DNA of 64,000 bases from Aquipseudomonas alcaligenes MRY13-0052 (GTDB lineage Bacteria > Pseudomonadota > Gammaproteobacteria > Pseudomonadales > Pseudomonadaceae): NCBI GenBank assembly GCA_000474255.1, contig BATO01000011.1, positions 1-64,000 on the forward strand, in the 5' to 3' direction. The notes beneath the pieces are model-generated. The model was given only the letters and a program-made list of their open reading frames with translations. It did no database searches and had not been told where the DNA came from. Position 1 is the first letter of the stretch; the number at the start of each line of letters is the position of its first letter. The position numbers were made by a program, and so were the translations under genes. Shown here one piece after another: positions 51,920 to 60,087 of this stretch.

Positions 51920-52264
51920 ATGAAGCTCTTCCGTTGTGCGCTGCTGGCCCTGGTGGCGAGCGGCGCGATTCCCGCCCTGGCCGCCGAACCGAACGGGCAG
52001 CAGACCATCCGTGTCATCCCCAAGACCTACGTCAGCCCCGGCGCCAGCGGCAGCGTCGACACCTACGAAAGCAGCCAGCGCTACGACGTGTACGGCGGGC
52101 AGCGCGTGCCCAGCGACATCAACTCCACCCGCAGCAGCTCCGGCTACAGCAGCCAGGACATCCAGCAGCGCGGCGGCATCCGCCAGACCACCGAATACCC
52201 CAACGGCCTGATCATCGAGCGGGTTCCGGGGCAGGGCACCACGCAGTATTACCGCCGCGAGTGA
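51920..52264 (+). CDS. Small exported protein, unknown function
   Basis: A 114-residue protein with a signal peptide (MKLFRCALLALVASGAIPALA, cleavage before AEPN). The mature part is Ser/Gly/Tyr/Gln-rich and low in hydrophobics (YESSQRYDVYGGQRVPSDINSTRSSSGYSSQ), so probably unstructured. GAGG lies before the ATG at 51920. No family recognised. Confidence 0.65.
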   Translation: MKLFRCALLALVASGAIPALAAEPNGQQTIRVIPKTYVSPGASGSVDTYESSQRYDVYGGQRVPSDINSTRSSSGYSSQDIQQRGGIRQTTEYPNGLIIERVPGQGTTQYYRRE

Positions 52265-52279
52265 TCCGTCGTTGTTTCT

Positions 52280-52480
52280 GTGGGAGCGAATTCATTCGCG
52301 ATGCCAGGCCGCCGGCCTATCGCGGATGTACCCGCAGCGTAGGGTGGACCACGCTTCATCGGTCCACCAATCGAGGTCATGCCGGGCATCGCTGGTGGAT
52401 GAATAAAGCGCCATCCACCCTACGCAGCGGTCATGTCCCTGCCTGTGGATTGCCGCCTCTCCTGTGGGGGCGAAGTCATT
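52280..52480. repeat. REP-like repeat cluster upstream of pbpG
   Basis: Contains GGGAGCGAATTCATTCGCGAT (52283-52303), GTAGGGTGGACC...GGTCCACC (52340-52368), CATCCACCCTACG (52410-52422) and GGGGCGAAGTCATTCGCGATC (52465-52485). The rest of 52265-52587 holds no gene. Confidence 0.65.
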
Positions 52481-52587
52481 CGCGATCGGTTTTTCCCGAT
52501 GGCACCTCTGCGCCGATCTCCCGCTTCGCTTGGCCCTCCCGCTGCGAACGTGCTGCGAAAAAAAGCCTGCCGGCGACCGGTGGGGGC

Positions 52588-52617
52588 TGAATCCACGGGC
52601 TTTTTGTTCTCTATAAT
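52588..52617 (+). promoter_or_regulatory. Probable sigma70 promoter of pbpG
   Basis: A consensus -10 box TATAAT at 52612-52617, the clearest in the window, with TGAATC (52588-52593) 18 bases before as a poor -35. The transcript would start about 52624, 50 bases before the GTG start. Confidence 0.6.
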
Positions 52618-52673
52618 GTCGACCAGTTCGCAACGGCGATCTTCATCCCAATCTGCATCTGGTAGCCCGTCAC

Positions 52674-53606
52674 GTGAAAATCCGAACCTCGCTCTTCAAG
52701 GCCCTGTTCCTCTGCACCAGCCTCGCGCTGGCCAGCCCTGCCAACGCCCAGACCCCCGCGCCCCTGCGCGACCCGGCGCAACTGCAACTCGCCTCCGGCA
52801 GCGCCATGCTGCTGGACCTGAAGACCAACAAGATCATCTATTCCAACAACCCCGACCTGGTGGTGCCCATCGCCTCGGTCACCAAGCTGATGACCGCCCT
52901 GATCGTGCTTGAAGCCAAGCAGTCGATGAGCGAAGTCATCGCCATCGACATCAGCCAGACCAAGGAAATGAAGGGCGTGTACTCGCGCGTTCGCCTGGGC
53001 AGCCAGGCCACCCGCCACGACATGCTGCTGATGGCGCTGATGTCGTCCGAGAACCGCGCCGCCGCGACCCTGGCCCACCACTACCCGGGCGGCTACCCGG
53101 CCTTCATCGCCGCGATGAACGCCAAGGCCCGCGCCCTGGGCATGAAGCACACCCGCTTCGTCGAGCCCACCGGCCTGTCGCTGAACAACGTCTCCACCGC
53201 CCACGACCTGGTGCAACTGCTGGTGGCGAGCAACAAGTACCCGCTGCTCAGCGAGCTCAGCACCACCAAGGAAAAGACCATCACCTTCGTCAAGCCGCGC
53301 TACAGCCTGGGCTTCAGCAACACCAACCACCTCACCCGCAAGGCTGACTGGAACATCGAGCTGACCAAGACCGGCTTCACCGACGAGGCCGGCCACTGCC
53401 TGGTGATGCGCACCCGCATGGGCAACCAGCAGGTGGCCATGGTGCTGCTCGACGCCTTCGGCAAGTACACCCACTTCGCCGACGCCACACGCATGCGCCG
53501 CTGGGTGGAAACCGGCAAGAGCGGCCCCATCCCGGTCGCCGCCAAGGTCTACCGCCAGCAGAAGGACTCGGCGCGCAAGCAGCAGATGATCGCCACGCCG
53601 AACTGA
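52674..53606 (+). CDS. pbpG: D-alanyl-D-alanine endopeptidase (PBP7 type)
   Basis: A 310-residue periplasmic penicillin-binding protein that cuts D-Ala-meso-DAP crosslinks. Signal peptide about 1-25 (ASPANA/Q). Active-site motifs: SVTK (Ser of SxxK, in [12 protein letters not shown]), SEN (MSSENRAA) and KTG ([11 protein letters not shown]). The start is GTG at 52674 with a weak ribosome binding site. A C-terminal extension rich in Lys/Gln follows the fold. Confidence 0.92.
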   Translation: MKIRTSLFKALFLCTSLALASPANAQTPAPLRDPAQLQLASGSAMLLDLKTNKIIYSNNPDLVVPIASVTKLMTALIVLEAKQSMSEVIAIDISQTKEMKGVYSRVRLGSQATRHDMLLMALMSSENRAAATLAHHYPGGYPAFIAAMNAKARALGMKHTRFVEPTGLSLNNVSTAHDLVQLLVASNKYPLLSELSTTKEKTITFVKPRYSLGFSNTNHLTRKADWNIELTKTGFTDEAGHCLVMRTRMGNQQVAMVLLDAFGKYTHFADATRMRRWVETGKSGPIPVAAKVYRQQKDSARKQQMIATPN

Positions 53607-53639
53607 TCCGGCGCGTCGCTCTTCACGTCCAGTGATTCA

Positions 53640-53667
53640 GGCCGGCGGGGTTCAACCCTGCCGGCCT
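53640..53667. terminator. Terminator between pbpG and higA
   Basis: GGCCGGC (53640-53646) pairs with GCCGGCC, with inner GGGTT/AACCC, giving a long stem; short T run after it on the plus strand. Confidence 0.7.
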
Positions 53668-53675
53668 TGTCGTGC

Positions 53676-53963
53676 TCAGGCGATTTCGGCGAAGCGCTCG
53701 ATGGGTGGCTGCTCGCGTTGTTCGGCCTGCCAGAGGTCGTAGCTGCCCTGCATGGCCAGCCACATGCGCGCGGTGCTGATGCCGGCGCGTTCGAGCCGTA
53801 CCGCCAGGTCCGGGCTGATCGGCGCGTGGCCGTGCATGATCCGCGACAGGGTTTCGCGGGCGATGCTGAGGCGCCGGGCCATCTCCGCGATGCTGATGCC
53901 CAGCGTGGGCAGCACGTCCTCGAGGAGGATTTCGCCCGGGTGGGGAGGGTTGTGCTGGGTCAT
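53676..53963 (-). CDS. higA: HigA antitoxin
   Basis: A 95-residue Cro/CI-type helix-turn-helix protein (HPGEILLEDVLPTLGISIAEMARRLSIARETLSRIMHG), the HigA layout. It follows the toxin gene by ten bases, toxin first, as usual for higBA. HigA binds HigB to block it and represses the operon promoter. Confidence 0.88.
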   Translation of the reverse strand: MTQHNPPHPGEILLEDVLPTLGISIAEMARRLSIARETLSRIMHGHAPISPDLAVRLERAGISTARMWLAMQGSYDLWQAEQREQPPIERFAEIA

Positions 53964-53973
53964 GTCGGCCTCC

Positions 53974-54252
53974 TCAGTGGTAGTCCAGGTAATCGAGCAG
54001 TTCGACGTCGTTGTCGATGAAACGGAAGATCACGCGCCAGTTGCCGCTGATGCTGATCGACCACCAGGACTCCAGGTCGCCTTTCAGCGGGTGCAAACGC
54101 CAGCCCGGGATATTCAAGTCGGCCGGCCCGTGGGCGTTTTCCAGCATCAACAGGGCGCGGGACAGACGCTTGGCGTGCTCCGCGATGATGCCCTTGGTCG
54201 AGCCCGTCTCGTAGAAGAGACGTAATCCCTTGTGCCTGAAGCTCCTGATCAT
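53974..54252 (-). CDS. higB: HigB toxin (RelE-fold mRNA endonuclease)
   Basis: A 92-residue RelE/ParE-fold toxin (FYETGSTKGIIAEHAKRLSRALLMLENA; SWWSISISGNWRVIFRFID) that cuts ribosome-bound mRNA. Catalytic His/Lys/Arg/Tyr-like residues are spread at the C-terminal half (RVIFRF). First gene of the pair. A stable chromosomal toxin-antitoxin unit between pbpG and lrgB. Confidence 0.86.
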   Translation of the reverse strand: MIRSFRHKGLRLFYETGSTKGIIAEHAKRLSRALLMLENAHGPADLNIPGWRLHPLKGDLESWWSISISGNWRVIFRFIDNDVELLDYLDYH

Positions 54253-54305
54253 GGCGAAGAATCGTGATCCATTGGGTCACGCTTTGCAAGCCACCGCCCG
54301 GCACC

Positions 54306-55004
54306 TCACCCCAACAACACCGGCAACAGCACCGCCGTCGCCACGCCCGCCAGGCTCATGGCCAGGGCGGCGAAGGCGCCTGTCTCGCTGTTTTCCTGCA
54401 ACGCCTGGGCGGTGCCGACGGCGTGGGCGGTGAGGCCCAGGGCGAGGCCGCGGGCGGCGGGGTGGGTGACCCGTGCCATGCGCAACAGGGCCGGGCCGAG
54501 GGCGGCGCCGAGCACGCCGGTGATCATCACGAACACCGCCGCCAGCGAGGCGCTGCCGCCCAGTTGCTCGGCCACCAGGATGGCGATGGGCGAGGTCACC
54601 GATTTCGGCGCCAGGGTCATCAGCATGGCGTGGCCGGCGCCCAGCAGGTGGGCCAGCAGCAGGGTGAGCGCGAGGGTCACCGTGCCGCCCACGGCCAGGG
54701 CGATGAGCACCGGCCAGAACAGCTGGCGGATGCGCGGCAGGTTCAGGTACAGCGGCACCGCCAGGGCGACGGTGGCCGGGCCCAGCAGCAGCCAGAGCAT
54801 GCTCGAGGCGCTGCGGTAGGTGGCGTAGTCGATGTCGCAGGCGAGCAGGGCGGCGACCACCAGCAGGGTGCCCACCAGCACCGGTTGCGCCAGCACCGAG
54901 CGGGTCTTTTCGAACAGCAGCAACGCCAGCTGGTAGGCGCCCAGGGTCAGGGCGAGGTGGAACAGCGGGTGGTCGCTGACGCCGGGCAGCAGCGGGGCGC
55001 TCAT
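54306..55004 (-). CDS. lrgB: LrgB-like murein hydrolase export regulator
   Basis: A 232-residue inner-membrane protein with about seven helices and the LrgB features ([39 protein letters not shown]). Works with LrgA as a holin-like/pyruvate-related membrane system. The start overlaps lrgA stop (55001-55004). Confidence 0.87.
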   Translation of the reverse strand: MSAPLLPGVSDHPLFHLALTLGAYQLALLLFEKTRSVLAQPVLVGTLLVVAALLACDIDYATYRSASSMLWLLLGPATVALAVPLYLNLPRIRQLFWPVLIALAVGGTVTLALTLLLAHLLGAGHAMLMTLAPKSVTSPIAILVAEQLGGSASLAAVFVMITGVLGAALGPALLRMARVTHPAARGLALGLTAHAVGTAQALQENSETGAFAALAMSLAGVATAVLLPVLLG

Positions 55005-55357
55005 GGGCGGTGCTCCGGGCGGCTGCGGCGGATCAGCGCCTGCATCAGCCAGCCGGTGAGCGGGATGCCCACCAGCAGGGAGCCCAGCAGCGCCGCAGCG
55101 ATGGCCCAGAAGTCCCGGCCGATGGCTTCCACGTGCAGCATGATCCCCACCGCTGGCGGCACCAGCAGCAGGGGCAGGTATTTCAGCAACTGGCCGCTGG
55201 CATCCCCCAGCGTCGCCGGCACCCCGCCGCGCAGCACGAGGAAGGCCAGCAGCAGAAGCAGGCCGAGCACCGGCCCCGGCAGCAGCGGGACGAGGAAGTG
55301 GTTGAGGGCCGAGCCCAGGAGCAGGAACGACAACAGCAGGAACATCCCGCGCAGCAT
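55001..55357 (-). CDS. lrgA: LrgA/CidA-like holin protein
   Basis: A 118-residue protein with four hydrophobic segments of the CidA/LrgA family (LVPLLPGPVLGLLLLLAFL). Forms holin-like oligomers; the pair affects autolysis and pyruvate uptake in other bacteria. Start ATG at 55357; a second Met four codons on is possible. Confidence 0.83.
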   Translation of the reverse strand: MLRGMFLLLSFLLLGSALNHFLVPLLPGPVLGLLLLLAFLVLRGGVPATLGDASGQLLKYLPLLLVPPAVGIMLHVEAIGRDFWAIAAALLGSLLVGIPLTGWLMQALIRRSRPEHRP

Positions 55358-55463
55358 GGCGACGCTTTCCGAATGACGAGTCGAGGGAGCGTCACTATGA
55401 AAGGTGCGCGGCCCTGGAAAACAGCGCCAGTTGCCGGGGTAAAAGGCGGTGCAGACGGCGGCG

Positions 55464-55598
55464 TCAGGCCAGCCAGTCGTCCTTGTCGTCTGGCTCCTCG
55501 TCGGGCGCGAGCCCGTGGATGAGGTACCAGCGCACGGCGAGGTGGGCCCCGACGGCGGCCGTGACCACCAGCAGGATGTGCAGCGACTCCGAATCCAT
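55464..55598 (-). CDS. Small single-pass membrane protein
   Basis: 44 residues: a short N terminus (MDSES), one hydrophobic helix (LHILLVVTAAVGAHLAVRWYLI) and an acidic tail (APDEEPDDKDDWLA). The GGGGAA upstream is an adequate ribosome binding site. Typical of micro-proteins that modulate membrane partners. Alone between lrgA and kynU; not confirmed. Confidence 0.5.
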   Translation of the reverse strand: MDSESLHILLVVTAAVGAHLAVRWYLIHGLAPDEEPDDKDDWLA

Positions 55599-55790
55599 GA
55601 GTTCCCCAGGGCAGTGAGGCGACTGCTGCAACGCTATCTGCCCGGGCGGGCGTTGAACAGGTGCAGTGGGCGCTGTTTACCGCCAGCACAGTGGTCGTGG
55701 CTGGCTATAACGGCTCGGAATAGTTGCTTCGGGCATTTCTATTTTCAGGTAATGGCGACTGAGGGTTAGCATCCGCTCACCCTAATGCGA

Positions 55791-55822
55791 ACAGGTGCCC
55801 CGGACCCGAGCCGGGAACCTGT
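55791..55822 (+). promoter_or_regulatory. Hairpin in the kynU leader
   Basis: ACAGGT-GC-CCCGG-ACCCGAG-CCGGG-A-ACCTGT: an 11-base-pair stem with small bulges, 36 bases before the kynU start. No T run, so a leader or operator structure is likelier than a terminator. Function unknown. Confidence 0.5.
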
Positions 55823-55857
55823 GCAACCGATAAGAACAAAGCAGTCAAGGAATCGCC

Positions 55858-57102
55858 ATGTCCAGCAGCGCCCCTCTCACCCGCGATGATTTCGTGCGCC
55901 TCGACAACGAGGACGGAATGGGTCAATTCCGCGCCCGTTTCGACCTGCCGCCCAACGAGATCTACCTCGACGGCAACTCCCTCGGCGCGATGCCGGCCCA
56001 CGTCCCGGCGCGCATCGACACGGTGATGCGCAAGGAATGGGCCCATGGCCTGATCCGCTCCTGGAACGATGCCGACTGGTACCCGGCCCCGCAGCGCACC
56101 GGCGGCAAGATCGCCCGCCTGATCGGCGCCCAGGCCCACGAAGTGATAGTGGCCGACTCCACCTCCATCAACCTGTTCAAGGTGCTGGTCGCCGCCACCC
56201 GCATGCAGCCCTCGCGCAAGGTGATCCTGGCCGAGCGCGGCAACTTCCCCACCGACGTCTACATCGCTGATGGCGTGGCCGAGCTGACCGGCTGCGAGCT
56301 GCGCTGCGTGGAGCCGGACGCGGTGCTCGATGCCCTCGACGAGAGCGTGGCGATCCTCTCCCTGACCCACGTGAACTTCAAATCCGGCCGCCGCTACGAC
56401 ATGGCCGCCATCACCGCCCGTGCCCATGAAGTCGGCGCCCTGGTGGTGTGGGACCTGTGCCACTCCGCCGGCGCCATGCCCATCGAGCTGAACGGCGCCA
56501 ACGCCGACTTCGCCGTGGGTTGCGGCTACAAATACCTCAATGGTGGCCCCGGCGCGCCGGCCTTCGTGTTCGTCGCCGAGCGGCATATCGCCCAGGTGCG
56601 CCAGCCACTGACCGGCTGGCACGGCCACGCCAAGCCCTTCGACTTCAGCCACGACTACGCGCCCCACGCCACCATCGACCGCATGCTGGTGGGCACCGCT
56701 CCGCAGCTCGGCGTGCTGGCCCTGGAGGCGGCGCTGGAGGTGTTCGAAGACGTCGACATGCAGGCCCTGCGCACCAAGAGCGTGGCCCTGTGCGATCTGT
56801 TCATCCAGCTCTGCGACCAGGAGCTGCAAGGCCTGGGCATCGAGTTGCGCACCCCGCGCGACGCCGAGCAGCGCGGCAGCCAGGTGTCCCTGGCCCACGC
56901 CGACGCCTACCCGGTGATGCAGGCGCTGATCGCCCGCGGCATCGTCGGCGACTTCCGCGCGCCGGACATCCTGCGCTTCGGCTTCACCCCCCTCTACACG
57001 CGCTACCAGGACGTCTGGGAATGCGTGGCGGCACTGCGTGAAATCCTCGAACGAAAAGAATGGGACCGCCCGGAGTTCCTGGCCCGTAAATCGGTGACCT
57101 GA
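55858..57102 (+). CDS. kynU: Kynureninase
   Basis: A 414-residue PLP enzyme that splits kynurenine to anthranilate and alanine (or 3-hydroxykynurenine to 3-hydroxyanthranilate). The PLP lysine is in VGCGYKYLNGGPGAPAF; YLDGNSLGAMP and WDLCHSAGAMP are family hallmarks. AAGGAATCG precedes the ATG, and AAGAACAAAG lies just before it. Followed at 32 bases by an amino-acid permease; kynA and kynB are not in the window. Confidence 0.95.
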   Translation: MSSSAPLTRDDFVRLDNEDGMGQFRARFDLPPNEIYLDGNSLGAMPAHVPARIDTVMRKEWAHGLIRSWNDADWYPAPQRTGGKIARLIGAQAHEVIVADSTSINLFKVLVAATRMQPSRKVILAERGNFPTDVYIADGVAELTGCELRCVEPDAVLDALDESVAILSLTHVNFKSGRRYDMAAITARAHEVGALVVWDLCHSAGAMPIELNGANADFAVGCGYKYLNGGPGAPAFVFVAERHIAQVRQPLTGWHGHAKPFDFSHDYAPHATIDRMLVGTAPQLGVLALEAALEVFEDVDMQALRTKSVALCDLFIQLCDQELQGLGIELRTPRDAEQRGSQVSLAHADAYPVMQALIARGIVGDFRAPDILRFGFTPLYTRYQDVWECVAALREILERKEWDRPEFLARKSVT

Positions 57103-57134
57103 GCCCCCCCGCCAAACCCTGGAGCAAGAATGCG

Positions 57135-58550
57135 ATGACAAAAACAACAAGCTCATTCGAACAATTGGTAGACCGGGAAAAAGGCCTCAAGCAGAGCCTC
57201 ACCAGCGGGCAGCTGTCGATGATCGCCATCGGTGGCGCCATCGGCACCGGCCTGTTCCTCGGCAGTGGTTTCGCCATCGGCTTCGCCGGGCCCAGCGTGC
57301 TGGTCAGCTACGGTATCGGTGCGTTGATCGCCCTGCTGCTGATGGGCTGCCTGGCGGAAATGACCGTGCGCCACCCCACCTCGGGCTCGTTCGGTTCCTT
57401 CGCCGAGTTCTACGTGTCACCCGGCTTCGGCTTCGCCATCCGCTACGCCTACTGGTCGTCCATCGTGTTTGCGGTGGGCACCGAGATCACCGCTGCGGCC
57501 ATGTACATGAAGTACTGGTACCCCGAGGTGCCGGGCGGCTACTGGATGGTGGCCTTCTCGGTGGCGCTGATCCTGGCCAACGCCTTCAGCGTCAAGGTGT
57601 TCGGCGCCATCGAGTACGTGTTCTCGCTGCTCAAGCTGTGCGCCATCGTGGTCTTCATCCTGCTCGGCGCCTGGGTGGTGTACGGCGCGCCGGCGGATTC
57701 CGCCATCGGCTTCGCCAACTACAGCAACGACCGCGGCTTCTTCCCCAACGGCCTGTGGGGCACCTGGGTGGCGGTGATCGTGGCCTTCTTCAGCTACCTC
57801 AGCATCGAGATGATCGCCGTCGCCGCCGGTGAGGCGAAGGACCCGCAAAGCGCGGTGACCCGTGCCTTCCGCATCACCGTGGTACGCCTGGTGGTGTTCT
57901 ACCTGCTGACCATCGCCCTGGTCCTGGCCATCGTGCCCTGGGGCCAGAACAACGGCGGCCAGAGCCCCTTCGTCACGGTGATGGAAGCCACCGGCGTGCC
58001 CTATGCGGGCGCGGTGTTCAACGCGGTGATCCTGATCGCGGCGCTGTCGGCGATGAACAGCCAGCTGTACATCACCACCCGCCTGATGTTCAGCCTGTCC
58101 CGGGCCGGCCAGGCGCCCAAGGTGTTCGGCACCCTGAGCGGCAAGGGCGTACCGCTGCCGGCGCTGCTGCTGTCCTCGGTGGGCATCGCCCTGGCCACCC
58201 TGCTGTACCTGGCGTACCCGGAGAAGGCCTTCACCCTGATGATGTCGATCGCCATGTTCGGCGCGATGTTCACCTGGGCGGGCATCTTCCTCACCCACCT
58301 GTTCTTCCGTCGCCGCCAGGGCGGCCAGCCCCTGGCGTTCAAGCTCTGGGGCTACCCCTGGACCAGCCTCGCCGGCCTGCTGCTGATGCTGGCGCTGATG
58401 GTCACCACGCTGTTCACCGAGGAGTTCGCGCCCACCCTGCTGTGCGGCCTGCCGTTCCTCGCGGTGATCCTGCTGATCTACGCCCTGCGCTTCCGGCAAC
58501 GGGCGCCGCTCGAAGGCGACGCGCCCAAGCCGCTGCCGATCCAGCGTTGA
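57135..58550 (+). CDS. Amino-acid permease (APC superfamily, AAT type)
   Basis: A 471-residue transporter with 12 hydrophobic segments and the APC motif GAIGTGLFLGSG (about 33-45). Its place after kynU matches, as I recall, PA2079 next to kynU in P. aeruginosa. Likely takes up kynurenine, tryptophan or another aromatic amino acid (inference). The CA-like AACAACAA overlaps its first codons. Confidence 0.87.
   Translation: MTKTTSSFEQLVDREKGLKQSLTSGQLSMIAIGGAIGTGLFLGSGFAIGFAGPSVLVSYGIGALIALLLMGCLAEMTVRHPTSGSFGSFAEFYVSPGFGFAIRYAYWSSIVFAVGTEITAAAMYMKYWYPEVPGGYWMVAFSVALILANAFSVKVFGAIEYVFSLLKLCAIVVFILLGAWVVYGAPADSAIGFANYSNDRGFFPNGLWGTWVAVIVAFFSYLSIEMIAVAAGEAKDPQSAVTRAFRITVVRLVVFYLLTIALVLAIVPWGQNNGGQSPFVTVMEATGVPYAGAVFNAVILIAALSAMNSQLYITTRLMFSLSRAGQAPKVFGTLSGKGVPLPALLLSSVGIALATLLYLAYPEKAFTLMMSIAMFGAMFTWAGIFLTHLFFRRRQGGQPLAFKLWGYPWTSLAGLLLMLALMVTTLFTEEFAPTLLCGLPFLAVILLIYALRFRQRAPLEGDAPKPLPIQR
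57140..57150 (+). promoter_or_regulatory. A-rich Hfq/Crc-type motif inside the permease start
   Basis: AAAAACAACAA begins at codon 2-3 of the permease gene and contains AACAACAA. Overlap with the first codons fits translational repression; use is inferred. Confidence 0.45.
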
Positions 58551-58649
58551 TCCCCGGGCCAGGGACGGCCCGCACCCCCTGATGGCAACAGCGCCCACCC
58601 GCCGTGGGCCGGTGCCTGCGCGCGCCCCGGGATAGGGCGTGCCGCGAAG

Positions 58650-58660
58650 AACAACAAGAA
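58650..58660 (+). promoter_or_regulatory. A-rich Hfq/Crc-type motif before the second OprD gene
   Basis: AACAACAAGAA, identical to 5118-5128, 18 bases before the ATG at 58678. Inferred Hfq/Crc target. Confidence 0.5.
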
Positions 58661-58677
58661 TTCACGAGGCTCGAACC

Positions 58678-59997
58678 ATGTTGCGCAGAACCCTCCCGGC
58701 ATTCCTGCTGGCCGCCTGTGCCTGCCCGCTCGCCCTTGCCGCGAACGAGCCGGCGCCGGGCTTCGTTGCCGGCAGCCAGGCGACCCTGTTGCTGCGCAAC
58801 TCCTACTTCAACCGCAGCAAGGAGGATGGCCGCCGCGACGCCCGCGACTGGACCCAGGGCTTCGTCGCCCAGTACGCCTCCGGCTTCACCGCAGGCACCG
58901 TCGGTGTCGGCCTCGACGGCTTCGCCTACCTCGGGCTGAAGCTCGATGCCCCGGCCAACAAGACCGGCACCGGCAACCTGCCCGTGCATGACGACGGCCA
59001 GCCCGCCGACGAGTACGCCAAGGCCGGCGCCGCCCTCAAGCTGCGTTACTCGCGCAGCGTGCTCAAGCTCGGCGAGCAGCGCCCCGACACCCCGGTGTTC
59101 GGCGTCAGCCACTTCCGCATCGTGCCGCAGACCGCCACCGGCATTGCCCTGGTCAGCCAGGAGATCGACGGGCTCGACCTGCAGGCCGGGCACTTCACCT
59201 CGTCCACCAGCCCGGTGACCACCAATGGCGACGGCGACCTCTGGGCGGTGATGGCGGGCGTCACCACCCCGCGCGCCGATTACCTGGGCGGCCGCTACCG
59301 GGTCGCCCCCGGCCTGGATCTGAGCCTCTACGGCGCGCGCTTCAAGGACATCTGGAACCAGTACTACGCCAGCCTCGACGGCCGCCACGCATTGCCCGGT
59401 GACCGCGAGCTGGGCCTGACGCTGACCCTCTACCGCACCACCGACAGTGGCCAGGCGCGGGCCGGCGAGATCGATAACACCACCCTGGGCGCCGCCACCT
59501 GGCTGCGCAGCGGCGCGCACCGCTGGCTGCTGGGGCTGCAACGGGTGGGCGGCGACACACCGTTCGACTACCTGGGCGTGGGCGACAACGACCGCAATGG
59601 CCGCAACGGGCGGGACCAGGGCGCCTCCATCTACCTGCCCAACGCCGCCCAGTTCGCCGACTTCAACGGCCCCAATGAGCGCTCCTGGCAGGTGCGCTAC
59701 GACCTGGCGCTGGAGCGCTACGGCGTGCCCGGCCTGTCGCTGATGGCCCGCCACGTGCGCGGCTGGGGCATCGACGGCAGCCGGATTCCCGCCGGCAGCC
59801 CCTACGCCGGGCGCTACGGCACCGATGGCGAGCACCGCGAAACCAACCTGGAGCTGCGCTACGTGGTGCAGGCCGGGCCGGCCAAGGGCCTGAGCCTGCG
59901 CGCGCGTCAGGCCTGGCACCGCGCCGACCGCGACCAGGGCTCGGGCGACCTCGACGACTTCCGCCTGATCACCGATTACCCCATCGACCTGTTCTGA
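58678..59997 (+). CDS. OprD family porin
   Basis: A 439-residue outer-membrane porin, signal peptide about 1-21. OprD-type beginning of the mature chain (FVAGSQATLLLRNSYFNRSKEDGRRDARDWTQGF) and C-terminal Asp-Leu-Phe. It is more similar in style to the OpdK/aromatic-acid branch than to OprD itself, but this is a guess. Just downstream of kynU-permease, ahead of the LVIVD protein. CGAGG before the ATG. Confidence 0.87.
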   Translation: MLRRTLPAFLLAACACPLALAANEPAPGFVAGSQATLLLRNSYFNRSKEDGRRDARDWTQGFVAQYASGFTAGTVGVGLDGFAYLGLKLDAPANKTGTGNLPVHDDGQPADEYAKAGAALKLRYSRSVLKLGEQRPDTPVFGVSHFRIVPQTATGIALVSQEIDGLDLQAGHFTSSTSPVTTNGDGDLWAVMAGVTTPRADYLGGRYRVAPGLDLSLYGARFKDIWNQYYASLDGRHALPGDRELGLTLTLYRTTDSGQARAGEIDNTTLGAATWLRSGAHRWLLGLQRVGGDTPFDYLGVGDNDRNGRNGRDQGASIYLPNAAQFADFNGPNERSWQVRYDLALERYGVPGLSLMARHVRGWGIDGSRIPAGSPYAGRYGTDGEHRETNLELRYVVQAGPAKGLSLRARQAWHRADRDQGSGDLDDFRLITDYPIDLF

Positions 59998-60087
59998 CCG
60001 GCCAGCACGCCTGGCCGGGGGCTTCACCCACACCGATTTCTGCAATGGCAAGCACTGCCCAATCGGGCACAACTGACGGAGTGAATA

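Noticed and set aside
60045-60087. A sigma54-like TGGCA...TGC element before the LVIVD gene
   Set aside because: The spacing between GG and GC is two bases too short for a sigma54 promoter.
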